Shown here: one piece after another, positions 26,124 to 39,843 of the stretch
Layout of the letters: each line of letters starts with the position of its first letter
Numbering within the stretch: the stretch's first letter is position 1
Assembly: GCF_000024365.1 (NCBI RefSeq)
Contig: NC_013235.1
Coordinates: forward strand, 4,154,001-4,218,000
DNA length: 64,000 nt
Source of the DNA: Nakamurella multipartita DSM 44233
GTDB taxonomy: Bacteria > Actinomycetota > Actinomycetes > Mycobacteriales > Nakamurellaceae
Direction: 5' to 3'
Translations under genes and position numbers: made by a program
Notes under the pieces: model-generated
Told to the model about the DNA's origin: nothing
Seen by the model: only the letters and a program-made list of their open reading frames with translations
The model's database searches: none

Positions 26124-26924
26124 TTAGGCGGAAAGTCGAGTCGCTTCGCCGAGCCAGTGGCGCTCATGGGCCTGCACCGACCAGCGGTCGATCACCGCCA
26201 GGTCGGCGTGCGCCGGCAACGGGCACCGGCCGGAGTCCAGCGCCGCGAGGGTGCGCCGGGCCAGGTCGACGATGGCGGCCGACACCTCGTCGCGGCCCCG
26301 ATCGCCCCGCTTGACCGCGAGCACCTGGTGCCGCTCGGCAGCCGGTAGCGGCAGCGTCAGCTGCCCGGTCGCGGCCAGCTCCCAGCCCTGCAGGGCCAGG
26401 CGCAGCGCATGGGCGCCGAACTTGGTGTCCCACCCGTCCCGCTCGATCAGCTCCGGGCGACCCTGACCGTCCAGCCGCATCCGCTCGTGCTGTCGACCCA
26501 TGTAGCCCAGGAACCGGCGGACGGCGTCCTGGCTGAGGAACGCCGACCGCACCGCACGCAGGCTCGCGCCGATCTCGGTGAGAACCAGGACGTCCGACGC
26601 CGGGGCGAACAGCGGCAGCAGCGCGGTCGGGTTGCCCTTCGCCGCCAACCGCAGGTACCTGCGCAGGCTGTAGATCACCAGGTCGGTGTCCCCCGGCCGG
26701 CTGCGCTCCCCCTCCGCCCGGGTCCGCCAGACGTGCTGATCGAGCGCCGGCCGCACGCCGTAGACGTGCGCGCGCGGCTCGACGAAAACACCCATCTCGT
26801 CGTGATCGTCGGTGCCCAGGATCGCGACGCCGTGCACGCCGGAACCCACCACCGATCGCAGGATCTCGTTGGCCAGAGCCACCTCTCGGGGGCCGTAGCT
26901 GACACCTGTGCGCTGGTCGTTCAT
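26124..26924 (-). CDS. RlaP-type predicted nucleotidyltransferase
   Basis: A 266-residue protein of the DNA polymerase beta superfamily, resembling the 'predicted nucleotidyltransferase' (RlaP) group linked to RNA repair in other bacteria and phages. Residues 30-50 read V-A-I-L-G-T-D-D-H-D-E-M-G-V-F-V, matching the catalytic G-S-x-A-x-x-S-D-x-D region, with some positions changed. A Y-S-L-R-R-Y-L-R-L-A helix and K-G-N-P-T segment follow, as in the family. The ATG at 26924 is chosen because longer in-frame starts add an Arg/Gly-rich tail through a palindromic upstream region. It stands alone here with no ligase partner. Confidence 0.75.
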   Translation of the reverse strand: MNDQRTGVSYGPREVALANEILRSVVGSGVHGVAILGTDDHDEMGVFVEPRAHVYGVRPALDQHVWRTRAEGERSRPGDTDLVIYSLRRYLRLAAKGNPTALLPLFAPASDVLVLTEIGASLRAVRSAFLSQDAVRRFLGYMGRQHERMRLDGQGRPELIERDGWDTKFGAHALRLALQGWELAATGQLTLPLPAAERHQVLAVKRGDRGRDEVSAAIVDLARRTLAALDSGRCPLPAHADLAVIDRWSVQAHERHWLGEATRLSA

Positions 26925-26949
26925 GTCGATCGGACCTGTCCGGGAACGT

Positions 26950-26964
26950 CGGTGTCTGACACCG
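26950..26964. promoter_or_regulatory. Palindrome upstream of the nucleotidyltransferase gene
   Basis: CGGTGTC-T-GACACCG, a perfect 7-1-7 inverted repeat centred about 33 bp before the start codon, positioned like a repressor operator. The cognate regulator is not identifiable here. Confidence 0.4.
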
Positions 26965-27150
26965 AGTCCGACAGTCTGACGGGTAGGCCCTGCCGCCGCA
27001 ATCGCTTTCCCGCCGGCTCCGCCGGTACCGCCGGCCACCGAACCCGTCCGAGCCCGCCTAGGACGGCCCTGAACAAGCCGGCTCCTGCGTCGCCGGCCTG
27101 CCTCCATGGCCGTCCTTCAGTGTTGATGGTGGCCTCGCAAGCTCGGCCAA

Positions 27151-27700
27151 CTAGGATCGCGTCGCCGTCCCGGCGGGATCCTCGCTGGTCACCGTGGCCA
27201 GGACGTGCCGGGTGGAGGCGATGCTCTCGGTCAGGGCGGCGTCCTCGTCGGTGTCGAACATCGGGTGCAGGTCATCGATTTCGATGGCCAGCAGACCGTC
27301 GAAGCGGGCGTCGCGCAGCACCCGCAGGGTGCGCGGGATGTCGACCAGGCCACGTCCGACGGGCACACTCGGTCAGAAGGCGAAGGTCTTGGGATCGCCG
27401 CGGTGCGCCTGCACGTCCTTGAGGTGCACGGCCTCGGCACACGGCGCCAACACCTCGATGGCGCGATCGACATCCTCGAGCATGCGCAGGTTGTTCACGG
27501 TGTCCAGGCAGACCCCGAGCGCAGGGCTGCCCACGGCCTCGATCCTCGACCAGCTCATCGGCGAACAGATCGGCGTGGTTCTCCACCGCCAGCACCAATC
27601 CTCGCTCCCCGGCGTCGTCGGCGGCCTGCACCAGCAGGGGCAGGCCGGCGGCCGAGGCCCGTGCGCCGATCCGGTCGGCCACGTCAGCCGCCGCACCCTT
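27151..27700 (-). pseudogene. Decayed sugar phosphate isomerase/epimerase (xylose isomerase-like TIM barrel)
   Basis: Three stretches read as the C-terminal ~190 residues of an AP-endonuclease-2/xylose-isomerase-like TIM barrel. The first (to about 27550) contains L-V-L-A-V-E-N-H-A-D-L-F-A-D-E-L. A +/-1 frameshift then leads to G-V-C-L-D-T-V-N-N and A-V-H-L-K-D-V-Q-A-H. An in-frame TGA at 27375-27373 interrupts before G-R-G-L-V-D-I-P and L-A-I-E-I-D-D-L. The N-terminal ~100 residues are missing, cut at the end of the neighbouring gene. The metal-ligand motifs (E-N, D-T, H-L-K-D) survive, so loss of function is recent or the sequence has errors. Confidence 0.8.
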
Positions 27701-27737
27701 GAACCTTTGGGCTCCTTGATGGGCGGTGCGGGGAGCT

Positions 27738-28580
27738 TCAGCTGGTCGGGGCCGGGGTGCGGTCGGCGTGCGCGGCCAGCACGCGAGCAGCGGCCGCGAA
27801 CGCCGCGGTGGCCCGGTCCAGCGGTGACCGGCCGGTCAGTGCCGCGACCGGCGTCTCGACCGAGAGCGCGGCGCTGGCGGGAACCGCGTCGAGCAGATCG
27901 AGCAGCGGCAGCTCACCGTCACCGGGCAGCAGCCGTCCGGATCGGGCCTCGGCCCGCGCGGTGGCCGGTTCGGGCCAGACCGGTTGCGCAGGGGCGTCAC
28001 ACAGCTGCACGCACGGCATCAGGGCGGTCGGAACGGCGGCCAGATCGGCCGGCGAGCCGCCGGATCGGCGCAGGTGCAGCGGGTCGATCACCAGGACCGC
28101 ATTGGGTTGGTCCGCCCGCTGCAGCAGCTGCACGGCCCGCGCCAGGGTGGGCAGTTGGCTGTAGACCATGAATTCCAACGAGATCGCCAGACCCCGCACC
28201 GCGGCCTCCTGGCACAGCCGCACGAAGTTCGTGACTGCCCGTTCGGTGTCCGGATCGTCGATGAGCGCCAACACGAACCGCGCGCCCAGCCGGTGCGCGG
28301 CGTCCAGCACCGGCAACGCCTCGTCGATCGTGCTGTCCGGCCGCAGCGACACGAACTCGACATCCAGCACCCCCAGACCGGTCTCGGCCAGGGCATGCAG
28401 GGTCTCGCGCAGCAAAGGGGTGTCGCCGAGCATCGGGGCCACCAGCACGCCGGGACCGGACCAGACCCGGATCCCGATCTTGCCGAACCCGGCCGCCGCC
28501 GCCGCGACGGCCTGCTCGGGCGGGGTGAGGTCCTGCAGGGACAGGTGGGACAGGCTGAGCCGGTGGGGATCCCAGCTCAT
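27738..28580 (-). CDS. Sugar phosphate isomerase/epimerase family protein
   Basis: A 280-residue TIM-barrel protein of the xylose isomerase-like family, which isomerises or epimerises sugars or inositol derivatives using a divalent metal. Visible elements are E-F-V-S-L-R near strand 3, S-L-E-F-M-V-Y-S (a metal Glu), V-L-V-I-D-P-L-H-L (a metal Asp) and L-C-D-A-P-A-Q-P. The last Glu is in L-S-V-E-T-P. The ATG at 28580 overlaps the stop of the Gfo/Idh/MocA gene, so the two are coupled and probably act on one substrate. The remnant downstream appears to be a second member of the same catabolic set. Confidence 0.83.
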   Translation of the reverse strand: MSWDPHRLSLSHLSLQDLTPPEQAVAAAAAGFGKIGIRVWSGPGVLVAPMLGDTPLLRETLHALAETGLGVLDVEFVSLRPDSTIDEALPVLDAAHRLGARFVLALIDDPDTERAVTNFVRLCQEAAVRGLAISLEFMVYSQLPTLARAVQLLQRADQPNAVLVIDPLHLRRSGGSPADLAAVPTALMPCVQLCDAPAQPVWPEPATARAEARSGRLLPGDGELPLLDLLDAVPASAALSVETPVAALTGRSPLDRATAAFAAAARVLAAHADRTPAPTS

Positions 28581-29653
28581 CGGGCGGCCTGCAGGGGGGG
28601 TGCGGTCAGCCGGTCGGCGGTCTCGGTGACGTCGACCCGCTGTCCGGTCCGGGCGGCCCGGTGGCAGGCATCGACGACCGCGATGGTGCGGCCGGCATCG
28701 CGCACGGACACCAACGGCGGCACCTCCCCGCGAGCGACCCGCACGAAGTGGGCGAGCTGCCGGTCCAGCGCTCCGCCGGCCGGCAACGGCACCTGGTCGC
28801 GGGTGAGCGGGGCCGTCCAGTCGGCCTGGCCCTGGTAGGACCAGGTGGCCAGCTGTGGGACCTGGATGGAGCCCCGGGTACCGGCGATCATGAAGCAAGG
28901 TTGGTCCGGCTCCTGGGCGAAGTAGGGGTCGTCGCCGGAGTTCTTGTCCCAGCCCCAGGGGGCCACCGCGGCATCCGAGCCGATGATGCTGCCTAGAGCT
29001 CCGCCGGCGAACTGCAGGGTCAGGCTGGCGGTGTCCTCGACGACCAATCCCCGTGCCGCGGAGCTGGTCAGGGCGACCACGGAGGTGATCTCGCCGCACA
29101 TGTACCGGAGCACGTCGATGTCGTGCACCAGGTTGATCAGCAGAACGCCGGCCCCGGCGGCCGAGCGCCAGGTATCGAAGTAGTCGGCGGGCTTGCGGGT
29201 CAGCCACAGTGCGTTGATCGCGACGAGCTGGCCCAGCTCGCCCGAGGCGATGTACTGCTTGGCCGCGCCGATCACCGGGTGATGCCGCCGGTGGTGCCCG
29301 ACCAGGACCGGAACCCCGGTGGTCTGAACCGCGGCGGCGAGCTCGTCGACCTCCTGCGGGTTCACCCCGACCGGCTTTTCCACCAGCGCCGGCACGCCGG
29401 CGGCCAGGCAGTCCAGGGCGGTCGGCACGTGCAGGTCGTTCGGGGTGGCGACGATCACCGCGTCCGGCCGGGCCTGCGCCAGCAGGCTCGGGTGATCCGG
29501 GAAATGGGCGACTCCGAACTGCCGGGCCGGCTGGTCGGTGGCCGGGTCGATGATCGCGACCAGTTCGGTGTCGGGATTGGCCAGGATCTGGCGGGCGTGA
29601 CTCTGGCCCATCCGGCCACCGCCGAGCACTGCGATACGAAGGGGGGATCCCAT
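28577..29653 (-). CDS. Gfo/Idh/MocA family oxidoreductase
   Basis: A 358-residue NAD(P)-dependent dehydrogenase of sugars or inositol. The Rossmann loop is V-L-G-G-G-R-M-G-Q-S-H-A near residues 8-20 and the family signature E-K-P-V-G (catalytic Lys) is near residue 96. The C-terminal alpha/beta domain has the H-D-I-D-V-L-R-Y-M segment with the active-site His/Asp. The ATG at 29653 has AAGGAG eight bases upstream. It heads a catabolic operon with the sugar isomerase and stands divergent from a large LuxR regulator. The substrate is not evident. Confidence 0.88.
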   Translation of the reverse strand: MGSPLRIAVLGGGRMGQSHARQILANPDTELVAIIDPATDQPARQFGVAHFPDHPSLLAQARPDAVIVATPNDLHVPTALDCLAAGVPALVEKPVGVNPQEVDELAAAVQTTGVPVLVGHHRRHHPVIGAAKQYIASGELGQLVAINALWLTRKPADYFDTWRSAAGAGVLLINLVHDIDVLRYMCGEITSVVALTSSAARGLVVEDTASLTLQFAGGALGSIIGSDAAVAPWGWDKNSGDDPYFAQEPDQPCFMIAGTRGSIQVPQLATWSYQGQADWTAPLTRDQVPLPAGGALDRQLAHFVRVARGEVPPLVSVRDAGRTIAVVDACHRAARTGQRVDVTETADRLTAPPLQAAR

Positions 29654-29677
29654 CGTTGGACTCCTTACTGTGATCGA

Positions 29678-29688
29678 AACACGTTGTT
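29678..29688. promoter_or_regulatory. Possible operator before the Gfo/Idh operon
   Basis: AACACGTTGTT is an imperfect palindrome with a central CG, the shape bound by LacI-type repressors, 25 bp upstream of the start codon in the 247-bp divergent gap. Confidence 0.3.
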
Positions 29689-29900
29689 GAGCATGCGGTT
29701 GCGGGGTCGATTGGCCGGTGCGGTCAGTCCGGGCGGACCAGGTGCGCCGCCCCGTTGCGGCCGAGATCAATACTGGTCATCCGTCCGGTCGGCAGCCCTA
29801 GGGACGAGCCCCAGGGTTTGTCGGCTCAAGCCCCAGGCCGGTCGATTAGGGTGGAGCCGCTTGAGCCGGCGCCGGGCCGGTACCGCGAGCAGAAGGTCAG

Positions 29901-32684
29901 ATGTCCGATCATTTCGTCGGCCGGGACACCGAGCTGGACACGCTCGACGAGCTTCTGGTCCAGGCCCGCGCCGGAGCCCCGCACGTCGTCCTGCTGGTCG
30001 GTGAGCCCGGGATCGGCAAGACCACGCTGATCGACGGGTTCCTGCGCCGGCATCGTGACGTCACGTCCCTGCGCGCGGGCGGGGACGACAGCGAAATGCT
30101 CTACTCCTACGGAATCGTCCGGCAGCTCGCGGCGTCGGCCGGGCCGGCCGGCCTCGAGCTGGCCGGCCAGCTGGCCCAGGTCGCTCCGGTGCCCGACCCG
30201 ATCGCCATCGGCAGCCAGCTGCTGGCCCTGCTCGGCGAGCGGCAACAGGCCGGGCCGGCCGTCCTGGTCATCGACGACATCCAGTGGGCCGACGACCCTT
30301 CGGTCAAGTCGATCACCTTCGGGTTGCGCCGGCTTCAGGCCGACCAACTGCTGGTGATCCTCGCGGTTCGCGAGGAGTCGATCAACGAGCTGCCGGACGG
30401 GCTGCTGCGCATCGTCCGCGGCGAGCTGGCCACGGAGATCCGGTTGGGGGGGCTGGCCGAGCACGAACTGGCCGAGCTGGCCGGAAAGCTCGGCATCGGC
30501 AGCTTCCCGGCTCGGGCGGCCAGGCGGCTGCGATCGGGCACGGACGGGCATCCGTTGTTCGCCCGCGAGCTGCTCCGGGAGTTCCCGCCCGAATCCTGGG
30601 GAGCACAGGACGTCCTGCCGCCGCCCCGGTCGTTCCGGCACCTGGTCCGGCAACGTTACCGGCGGTGCAGCACCGACGGGCGCCGGCTGGTGGACGCGGC
30701 GGCCGTCATCGGCCTGTCCGCCCCGCTGGCCCTGACCGCCCAGTTGGCCGACCTCCCGCACGCGCTGGAAGCGATCTCCGATGCCGAGCGGGCCGACCTG
30801 CTGCAGCTGGTCGACGCCTCGTATCCCGGATCGGTCCGCTTTCCCCATCCGCTGGTTCGGTCGGCCGTGTACTCGGCGATCGACCCCCCGCACCGCTCCG
30901 CGCTGCACGCTCGCGCGGCCCAACTGCTGGACGACACCAGAACGGTGCTGCAGCACCGGTTCGCGGCGGCCCGGCAACCGGACGAGGGGCTGGCCGCCGA
31001 CCTGTCCGCGTTCGCCGCCACCGAGATTCACAACGGCGAGTGGGTCAGTGCCGCCACGCACTTGGTCCGCAGTAGCCGGCTCAGCCCGCAGCCGGCGGAT
31101 CGGCAACGCCGGCTCCTGCGGGCGGTCAATTTTCTGGTCATCGCCGGCGCGGCGTCCCAGGCCGCGCACCTGGCCGAGGAGGTCGCCTCCTTTCCGCCCG
31201 GCCCGTTGCGGGACAGCACCCTGGGGTACCTGGCGACGGCCACCCGGGGGCCCGCCGAGGCGGGGCGGCTGCTCAGCAGTGCCTGGCAGCAGGTCGATCC
31301 GGCCGCCGACCGGGAGTTGGCGGCCACCATCGCGCTGCAGAGCGCGATCCATTTCCACGGCCGGCTGGACGGCCCGGCCACCGCCACCTGGAGCGCCAAG
31401 GCCATCGACCTCACCGAACCCGACGACCCGATGCGGTTCGTGGCCGAGACGCATCGAGCCTTCGGCCTTGGCTACTCCGGTCGATTCGGCGAGGCGCTGC
31501 CCGTGGTCGAAGACGTGACCGGCACGATCGACGGCAGTCCGGACGCCCGCCGGGTCCAGCACGGAGCCGCGCACGGCTGGCTCCGGTTAATCAACGACGA
31601 TCTCGTCACGGCCCGCAGCATGTTGCACGCGGTTGCGGTCGACGCCGCCCGACTGGTCACGCTGAACACCGCGGCGTTCAGTTACGCCCACCTCGCGCGG
31701 GCCGAGTACCTCGCCGGGGCCTGGCACGAGGCCCTGGTCCACATCGAGAACGCCATCGCGCTGACCACCGAATCGGAGTCGGACTACCTGCGCTCGTTGG
31801 TGTTCGGGATGGCCGTCGTCATTCCGGCCGCGCGGGGCGAGTGGGCGGCCGCCCGCACCTACGCCGATCTCGCGACCGCCGAGGCCAGCTCCTACGAGCG
31901 GGCAGTGGCCGCGGCCGCCCTGGCCGGGGCACAGCTGGCCGCCGCCCGGGACGAGCCCGAGCGGGTCCTGGACCTGCTCGACCCCATCCGCGCGATGCAC
32001 CCCCGTCAGGGCATCGACGAGCCGGGGATCTGGCCCTGGCCCGAGCTCTACGCCGACGCCCTGACTGCCCTGGGTCGCACCGCCGAGGCGGACGCGTTCC
32101 TGATCCCCCATGAGCTGCTGGCCCACCGCCGCCGGCGCGCCTCCGCGATTGCCCGACTCGCCCGGGCGCGCGGTTCGCTGGAGTCCCGGGCGGGCCGGGA
32201 CAGCGTGGCGGACCAGGCATTCCAGCTGGCCGCCGGGCAGATCCAGCGGTTGGCCATGCCTTACGAGCAGGCTCTGATCGAGCTCGCCCATGGCCGGCAC
32301 CTGGTCCGGACCAACCGGCGTAAGGCCGCCGCCAAGCTGCTCACCGCCGCCGGCGACCGGTTCACCGCTTTGGGTGCGGCCCCGTTCCTGGCCCAGACTG
32401 TCGCCGAGCTGCGCGCCTGCGGCATCACCGTCGAAGGCACCACCCGGCAACGCCTGCGCATCGGCCTGACCTCCCAGGAACTGGTGGTCGCTCGCCTCAT
32501 CGCCGATGGCAAGACCAACCGTGAGGCCGCCGCGGATCTCGTCGTCAGTGTGAAGACCATCGAGTACCACCTGAGCAACGTCTACGCCAAGCTGGGCGGC
32601 ATCACCCGGCGGCAGCTCCGCAGCGCCCTGGCCGACCACGACCAGCAGGCTCCTCTGCAGCACCGCCGAACCGCGTCATCGTGA
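29901..32684 (+). CDS. LAL-type LuxR family transcriptional regulator with AAA ATPase
   Basis: A 927-residue large ATP-binding regulator of the LuxR family. The Walker A loop G-E-P-G-I-G-K-T-T is at about residues 35-43, and Walker B is in V-I-D-D-I-Q-W-A-D near 125. A helical TPR-like middle covers about 340-830. The C-terminal LuxR helix-turn-helix (about 850-910) has L-T-S-Q-E-L-V-V-A-R-L-I-A and V-S-V-K-T-I-E-Y-H-L-S-N-V-Y-A-K-L-G. Such proteins activate transcription when they sense a ligand; MalT is the model. It is divergent from the sugar dehydrogenase/isomerase operon, its likely target. It ends at a strong hairpin shared with katG. Confidence 0.92.
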   Translation: MSDHFVGRDTELDTLDELLVQARAGAPHVVLLVGEPGIGKTTLIDGFLRRHRDVTSLRAGGDDSEMLYSYGIVRQLAASAGPAGLELAGQLAQVAPVPDPIAIGSQLLALLGERQQAGPAVLVIDDIQWADDPSVKSITFGLRRLQADQLLVILAVREESINELPDGLLRIVRGELATEIRLGGLAEHELAELAGKLGIGSFPARAARRLRSGTDGHPLFARELLREFPPESWGAQDVLPPPRSFRHLVRQRYRRCSTDGRRLVDAAAVIGLSAPLALTAQLADLPHALEAISDAERADLLQLVDASYPGSVRFPHPLVRSAVYSAIDPPHRSALHARAAQLLDDTRTVLQHRFAAARQPDEGLAADLSAFAATEIHNGEWVSAATHLVRSSRLSPQPADRQRRLLRAVNFLVIAGAASQAAHLAEEVASFPPGPLRDSTLGYLATATRGPAEAGRLLSSAWQQVDPAADRELAATIALQSAIHFHGRLDGPATATWSAKAIDLTEPDDPMRFVAETHRAFGLGYSGRFGEALPVVEDVTGTIDGSPDARRVQHGAAHGWLRLINDDLVTARSMLHAVAVDAARLVTLNTAAFSYAHLARAEYLAGAWHEALVHIENAIALTTESESDYLRSLVFGMAVVIPAARGEWAAARTYADLATAEASSYERAVAAAALAGAQLAAARDEPERVLDLLDPIRAMHPRQGIDEPGIWPWPELYADALTALGRTAEADAFLIPHELLAHRRRRASAIARLARARGSLESRAGRDSVADQAFQLAAGQIQRLAMPYEQALIELAHGRHLVRTNRRKAAAKLLTAAGDRFTALGAAPFLAQTVAELRACGITVEGTTRQRLRIGLTSQELVVARLIADGKTNREAAADLVVSVKTIEYHLSNVYAKLGGITRRQLRSALADHDQQAPLQHRRTASS

Positions 32685-32730
32685 CCCGGTCGAGCTGACC
32701 CGCCACGCCCCGGCGGCCCCCGAAACACCT

Positions 32731-32774
32731 CGACGGTGCGGCCCACGGCCCTGAGGGCCGGGGCCGCACCGTCG
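32731..32774. terminator. Bidirectional terminator between LuxR regulator and katG
   Basis: Fourteen perfect pairs (CGACGGTGCGGCCC with its complement at 32761-32774) enclosing a second perfect 6-bp hairpin (CGGCCC-TGA-GGGCCG), so nearly the whole 44 nt is paired, between convergent genes. Confidence 0.85.
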
Positions 32775-32789
32775 GCGGCAGAACTGGGC

Positions 32790-35505
<2,716 letters not shown>

Positions 35506-35613
35506 GAAAACACGCGGAGAACGGCGGGGCAACGCCGACTGTCGGACCCGACCGGCATGCTGCAGGCAGCACTGCCGCCAGACCCGGTACGGCACAGCGA
35601 AGGGACGTGCGCC

Positions 35614-36228
35614 ATGACACCGACCATCTCGGGGGCCGAACGGCTGCCGGAACTCGGCCTGAGCGTCGAGGTGATCGCGGCGACCCTGGCCGCCGCCGAC
35701 CGCGAGTCCGAGCTGTGTTCACCGCTGGACCCGCCGATCCTGGAGGGACTGCTGCGCTGGGGTCGAGCCACCCGGACCCTGCGCGAACAGCTGATTCCCC
35801 GGGGGTGGACCTACGACAACCCGAACAATCTCGCCCGCACCATCCACCCGTCGGGCGATTTCGCCCTGGTCCTGGCGACCGGGGACGAGGGCACCGGCCG
35901 GCCCAGCTCCGGCGTCGGGCCGCGGCATGCCCGCGGCTACGCCACCGAGCAGGCCATTCACGCGAACGGCCAGCTGACCTTCGAGTTCGGCGGGCTGATG
36001 CAGCTGACCACCGCCGGCCGGGCCGCCGGGGGCGGCCACCTGAAGACCTGGTTCCTGCTCTACTACCCGTCCGACGACGTCTACCGGGCCGAGGTCTCGT
36101 TGCCGGAGGGCTTCGACCGGGGGCGGATCACCACCTGGACCGAGCGCATCCTGCTGCCCGATCTGCCGCGCGCGGTGCGGCCCGATCCGGCCACCCGCTG
36201 GTTCGACACGGCGACCGTGCTGCCCTGA
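35614..36228 (+). CDS. Conserved hypothetical protein
   Basis: A 204-residue soluble protein I do not recognise. It has no signal peptide or membrane helix. It contains H-P-S-G-D-F-A-L-V-L-A-T-G-D-E-G-T-G and, in the second half, L-K-T-W-F-L-L-Y-Y-P-S-D-D-V-Y-R-A-E-V-S-L-P-E-G-F, which looks like a complete beta-rich domain. The ATG at 35614 has GAAGGGA upstream. It is divergent from furA with about 140 bp between them and ends in a hairpin shared with the glycosyltransferase gene. Confidence 0.7.
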   Translation: MTPTISGAERLPELGLSVEVIAATLAAADRESELCSPLDPPILEGLLRWGRATRTLREQLIPRGWTYDNPNNLARTIHPSGDFALVLATGDEGTGRPSSGVGPRHARGYATEQAIHANGQLTFEFGGLMQLTTAGRAAGGGHLKTWFLLYYPSDDVYRAEVSLPEGFDRGRITTWTERILLPDLPRAVRPDPATRWFDTATVLP

Positions 36229-36268
36229 TCGAGCCCGACCCGGTCGGACGCCGTCCGGTCTCGATCAG
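36225..36268. terminator. Bidirectional hairpin between convergent genes
   Basis: CTGATCGAG (36225-36233, containing the upstream stop codon) pairs perfectly with CTCGATCAG (36260-36268), enclosing an inner CCGAC/GTCGG hairpin. Confidence 0.65.
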
Positions 36269-36274
36269 ATCGGG

Positions 36275-37426
36275 TCAGCCGCCGGCGACCAGCTTCTCCA
36301 GTCGCGGCACGATCGTCTCGGGCGCGGGCATCCCGGCGATCTCGGCCCGCAGCTGCGCGGCGCGCTGCCGCGGCGGACCGGCGTCCAACAGGACCCGGAC
36401 GGCGTCGGTGATCGCCCCGCCCACCTGTTCGTCCGCGCGCAGTGCCCGACCGATGCCGGCCCGGGTGACCAGGTCGGCGTTGAGGAACTGGTCGGCACCC
36501 TGCGGCAGGATCAGCTGAGGCACGCCCGCGGCGGCCGCACCGAGCACGGTGCCGGTGCCACCGTGGTGCACGATCACCTCGATCCGCTCCAGCACCTGGG
36601 CCTGCGGCACGAACCGTTCGACATGCACGCGCGCACCGACGGCACCGAGGGCGGCCGGGTCGCCCTCGGGCCCGACGGCGACCAGCAGGTCGACCGGCAG
36701 CGGCTCGATCTGGTCGATGGCCCGCCGGATCACCTCCACCGCCCCGAACGACACGGTGCCCAGGGTGAGATAGACGACGGGTCGAGATCGGTTGCCCACC
36801 AGCCAGTCCGGGATCGGAGACGAGCCGTCGGTGTAGGCCACCGAGCGGATCGGCCAGCGCGGGACGGCCGGCGCCGGCCCGGCGGTGACGGACAACGACG
36901 GCGGCGACGGGTCGATCAGGGCGGCGCCGAGCAGCCCGGTCCCGGTGGGCATCGGCCGGCCGCGGTCGATCCAGAAGTGGCCCTGGAAGTCGCGGACCGC
37001 GGTGTGGATGAGGTCGACGACGAACGGAGCCAGGCCGATCGCAAAGCCGACCGCCGGGATGTCGTGCCGGTCGGCGGCGACGGCCGCCCCGACGTTCATC
37101 GCCTCGAAGATCACCAGATCCGGTCGTGACTGCGCGAACACCTCGTCCAGCGCGCCACTGACCAGCTCGGCGGTGGTGTCGGCGAACATGGCCACGGCCA
37201 GGTCGGGTCCGTGCCGGTCCGGGTGGCGCCGCTGGGTCTCCCGGACGACGGCGTCGAGCTCGACGCCGGGCGCGATCCCGGGCACCGTCGGCCAGGGCAG
37301 GCGACCCAGGAAGGGGGCGCCGGTGGCCACCGTGACCTCATGCCCGGCGGCCGCACACGCCGCCGCCAGCGGCAGGACCGGAAACAGGTGCCCGTAGGCG
37401 GGAATGGCGGCCACCAGGATCCTCAT
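36275..37426 (-). CDS. GT1-family glycosyltransferase (macrolide glycosyltransferase-like)
   Basis: A 383-residue GT-B fold enzyme that transfers sugar from a nucleotide donor to a small hydrophobic acceptor. The N-terminus has the family's P-A-Y-G-H-L-F-P-V-L-P-L-A loop. The C-terminal donor site has H-H-G-G-T-G-T-V-L-G-A-A-A-A-G-V-P-Q followed by P-Q-G-A-D-Q-F-L-N-A. Related proteins glycosylate antibiotics or xenobiotics. It is divergent from a drug exporter across a 21-bp repeat array, a pairing that fits modification plus efflux, though this is inference. Confidence 0.87.
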   Translation of the reverse strand: MRILVAAIPAYGHLFPVLPLAAACAAAGHEVTVATGAPFLGRLPWPTVPGIAPGVELDAVVRETQRRHPDRHGPDLAVAMFADTTAELVSGALDEVFAQSRPDLVIFEAMNVGAAVAADRHDIPAVGFAIGLAPFVVDLIHTAVRDFQGHFWIDRGRPMPTGTGLLGAALIDPSPPSLSVTAGPAPAVPRWPIRSVAYTDGSSPIPDWLVGNRSRPVVYLTLGTVSFGAVEVIRRAIDQIEPLPVDLLVAVGPEGDPAALGAVGARVHVERFVPQAQVLERIEVIVHHGGTGTVLGAAAAGVPQLILPQGADQFLNADLVTRAGIGRALRADEQVGGAITDAVRVLLDAGPPRQRAAQLRAEIAGMPAPETIVPRLEKLVAGG

Positions 37427-37468
37427 GCCCGACCATGCTCCCAGCTTCGGCCGGACTCGGCCGTTCCA

Positions 37469-37584
37469 ATGGGCCGTCCGGCCGTGTCGATGGGCCGTCC
37501 GGCCGTGTCAATGGGCCGTCCGGCCGTGTCAATGGGCCGTCCGGCCGTGTCAATGGGCCGTCCGGCCGTGTCAATGCGCCGTCC
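37469..37584. repeat. 21-bp tandem repeat array upstream of the DHA2 exporter
   Basis: Units beginning ATGGGCCGTCCGGCCGTGTC recur at 37469, 37490, 37511, 37532 and 37553, with a degenerate sixth at 37574. The period is two helical turns. Each unit contains the palindrome GGCCG-TC-CGGCC, so the array presents identical sites on one face of the DNA in the gap between glycosyltransferase and exporter genes. Confidence 0.92.
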
Positions 37585-37650
37585 CGGGGCCGGGCGCCTA
37601 CTCTTCGCATCGACGATTCCGCACAGTGCCGGAGGCGTCACTCTCCGTGA

Positions 37651-39756
<2,106 letters not shown>

Positions 39757-39843
39757 CCCGAACGAGGTGACGTCCCATCCGGCAATCGTCGCAGCGCGGA
39801 CCGACAATCACTGGCGCGCCGTCACATCACCTCCGGAGGACCC

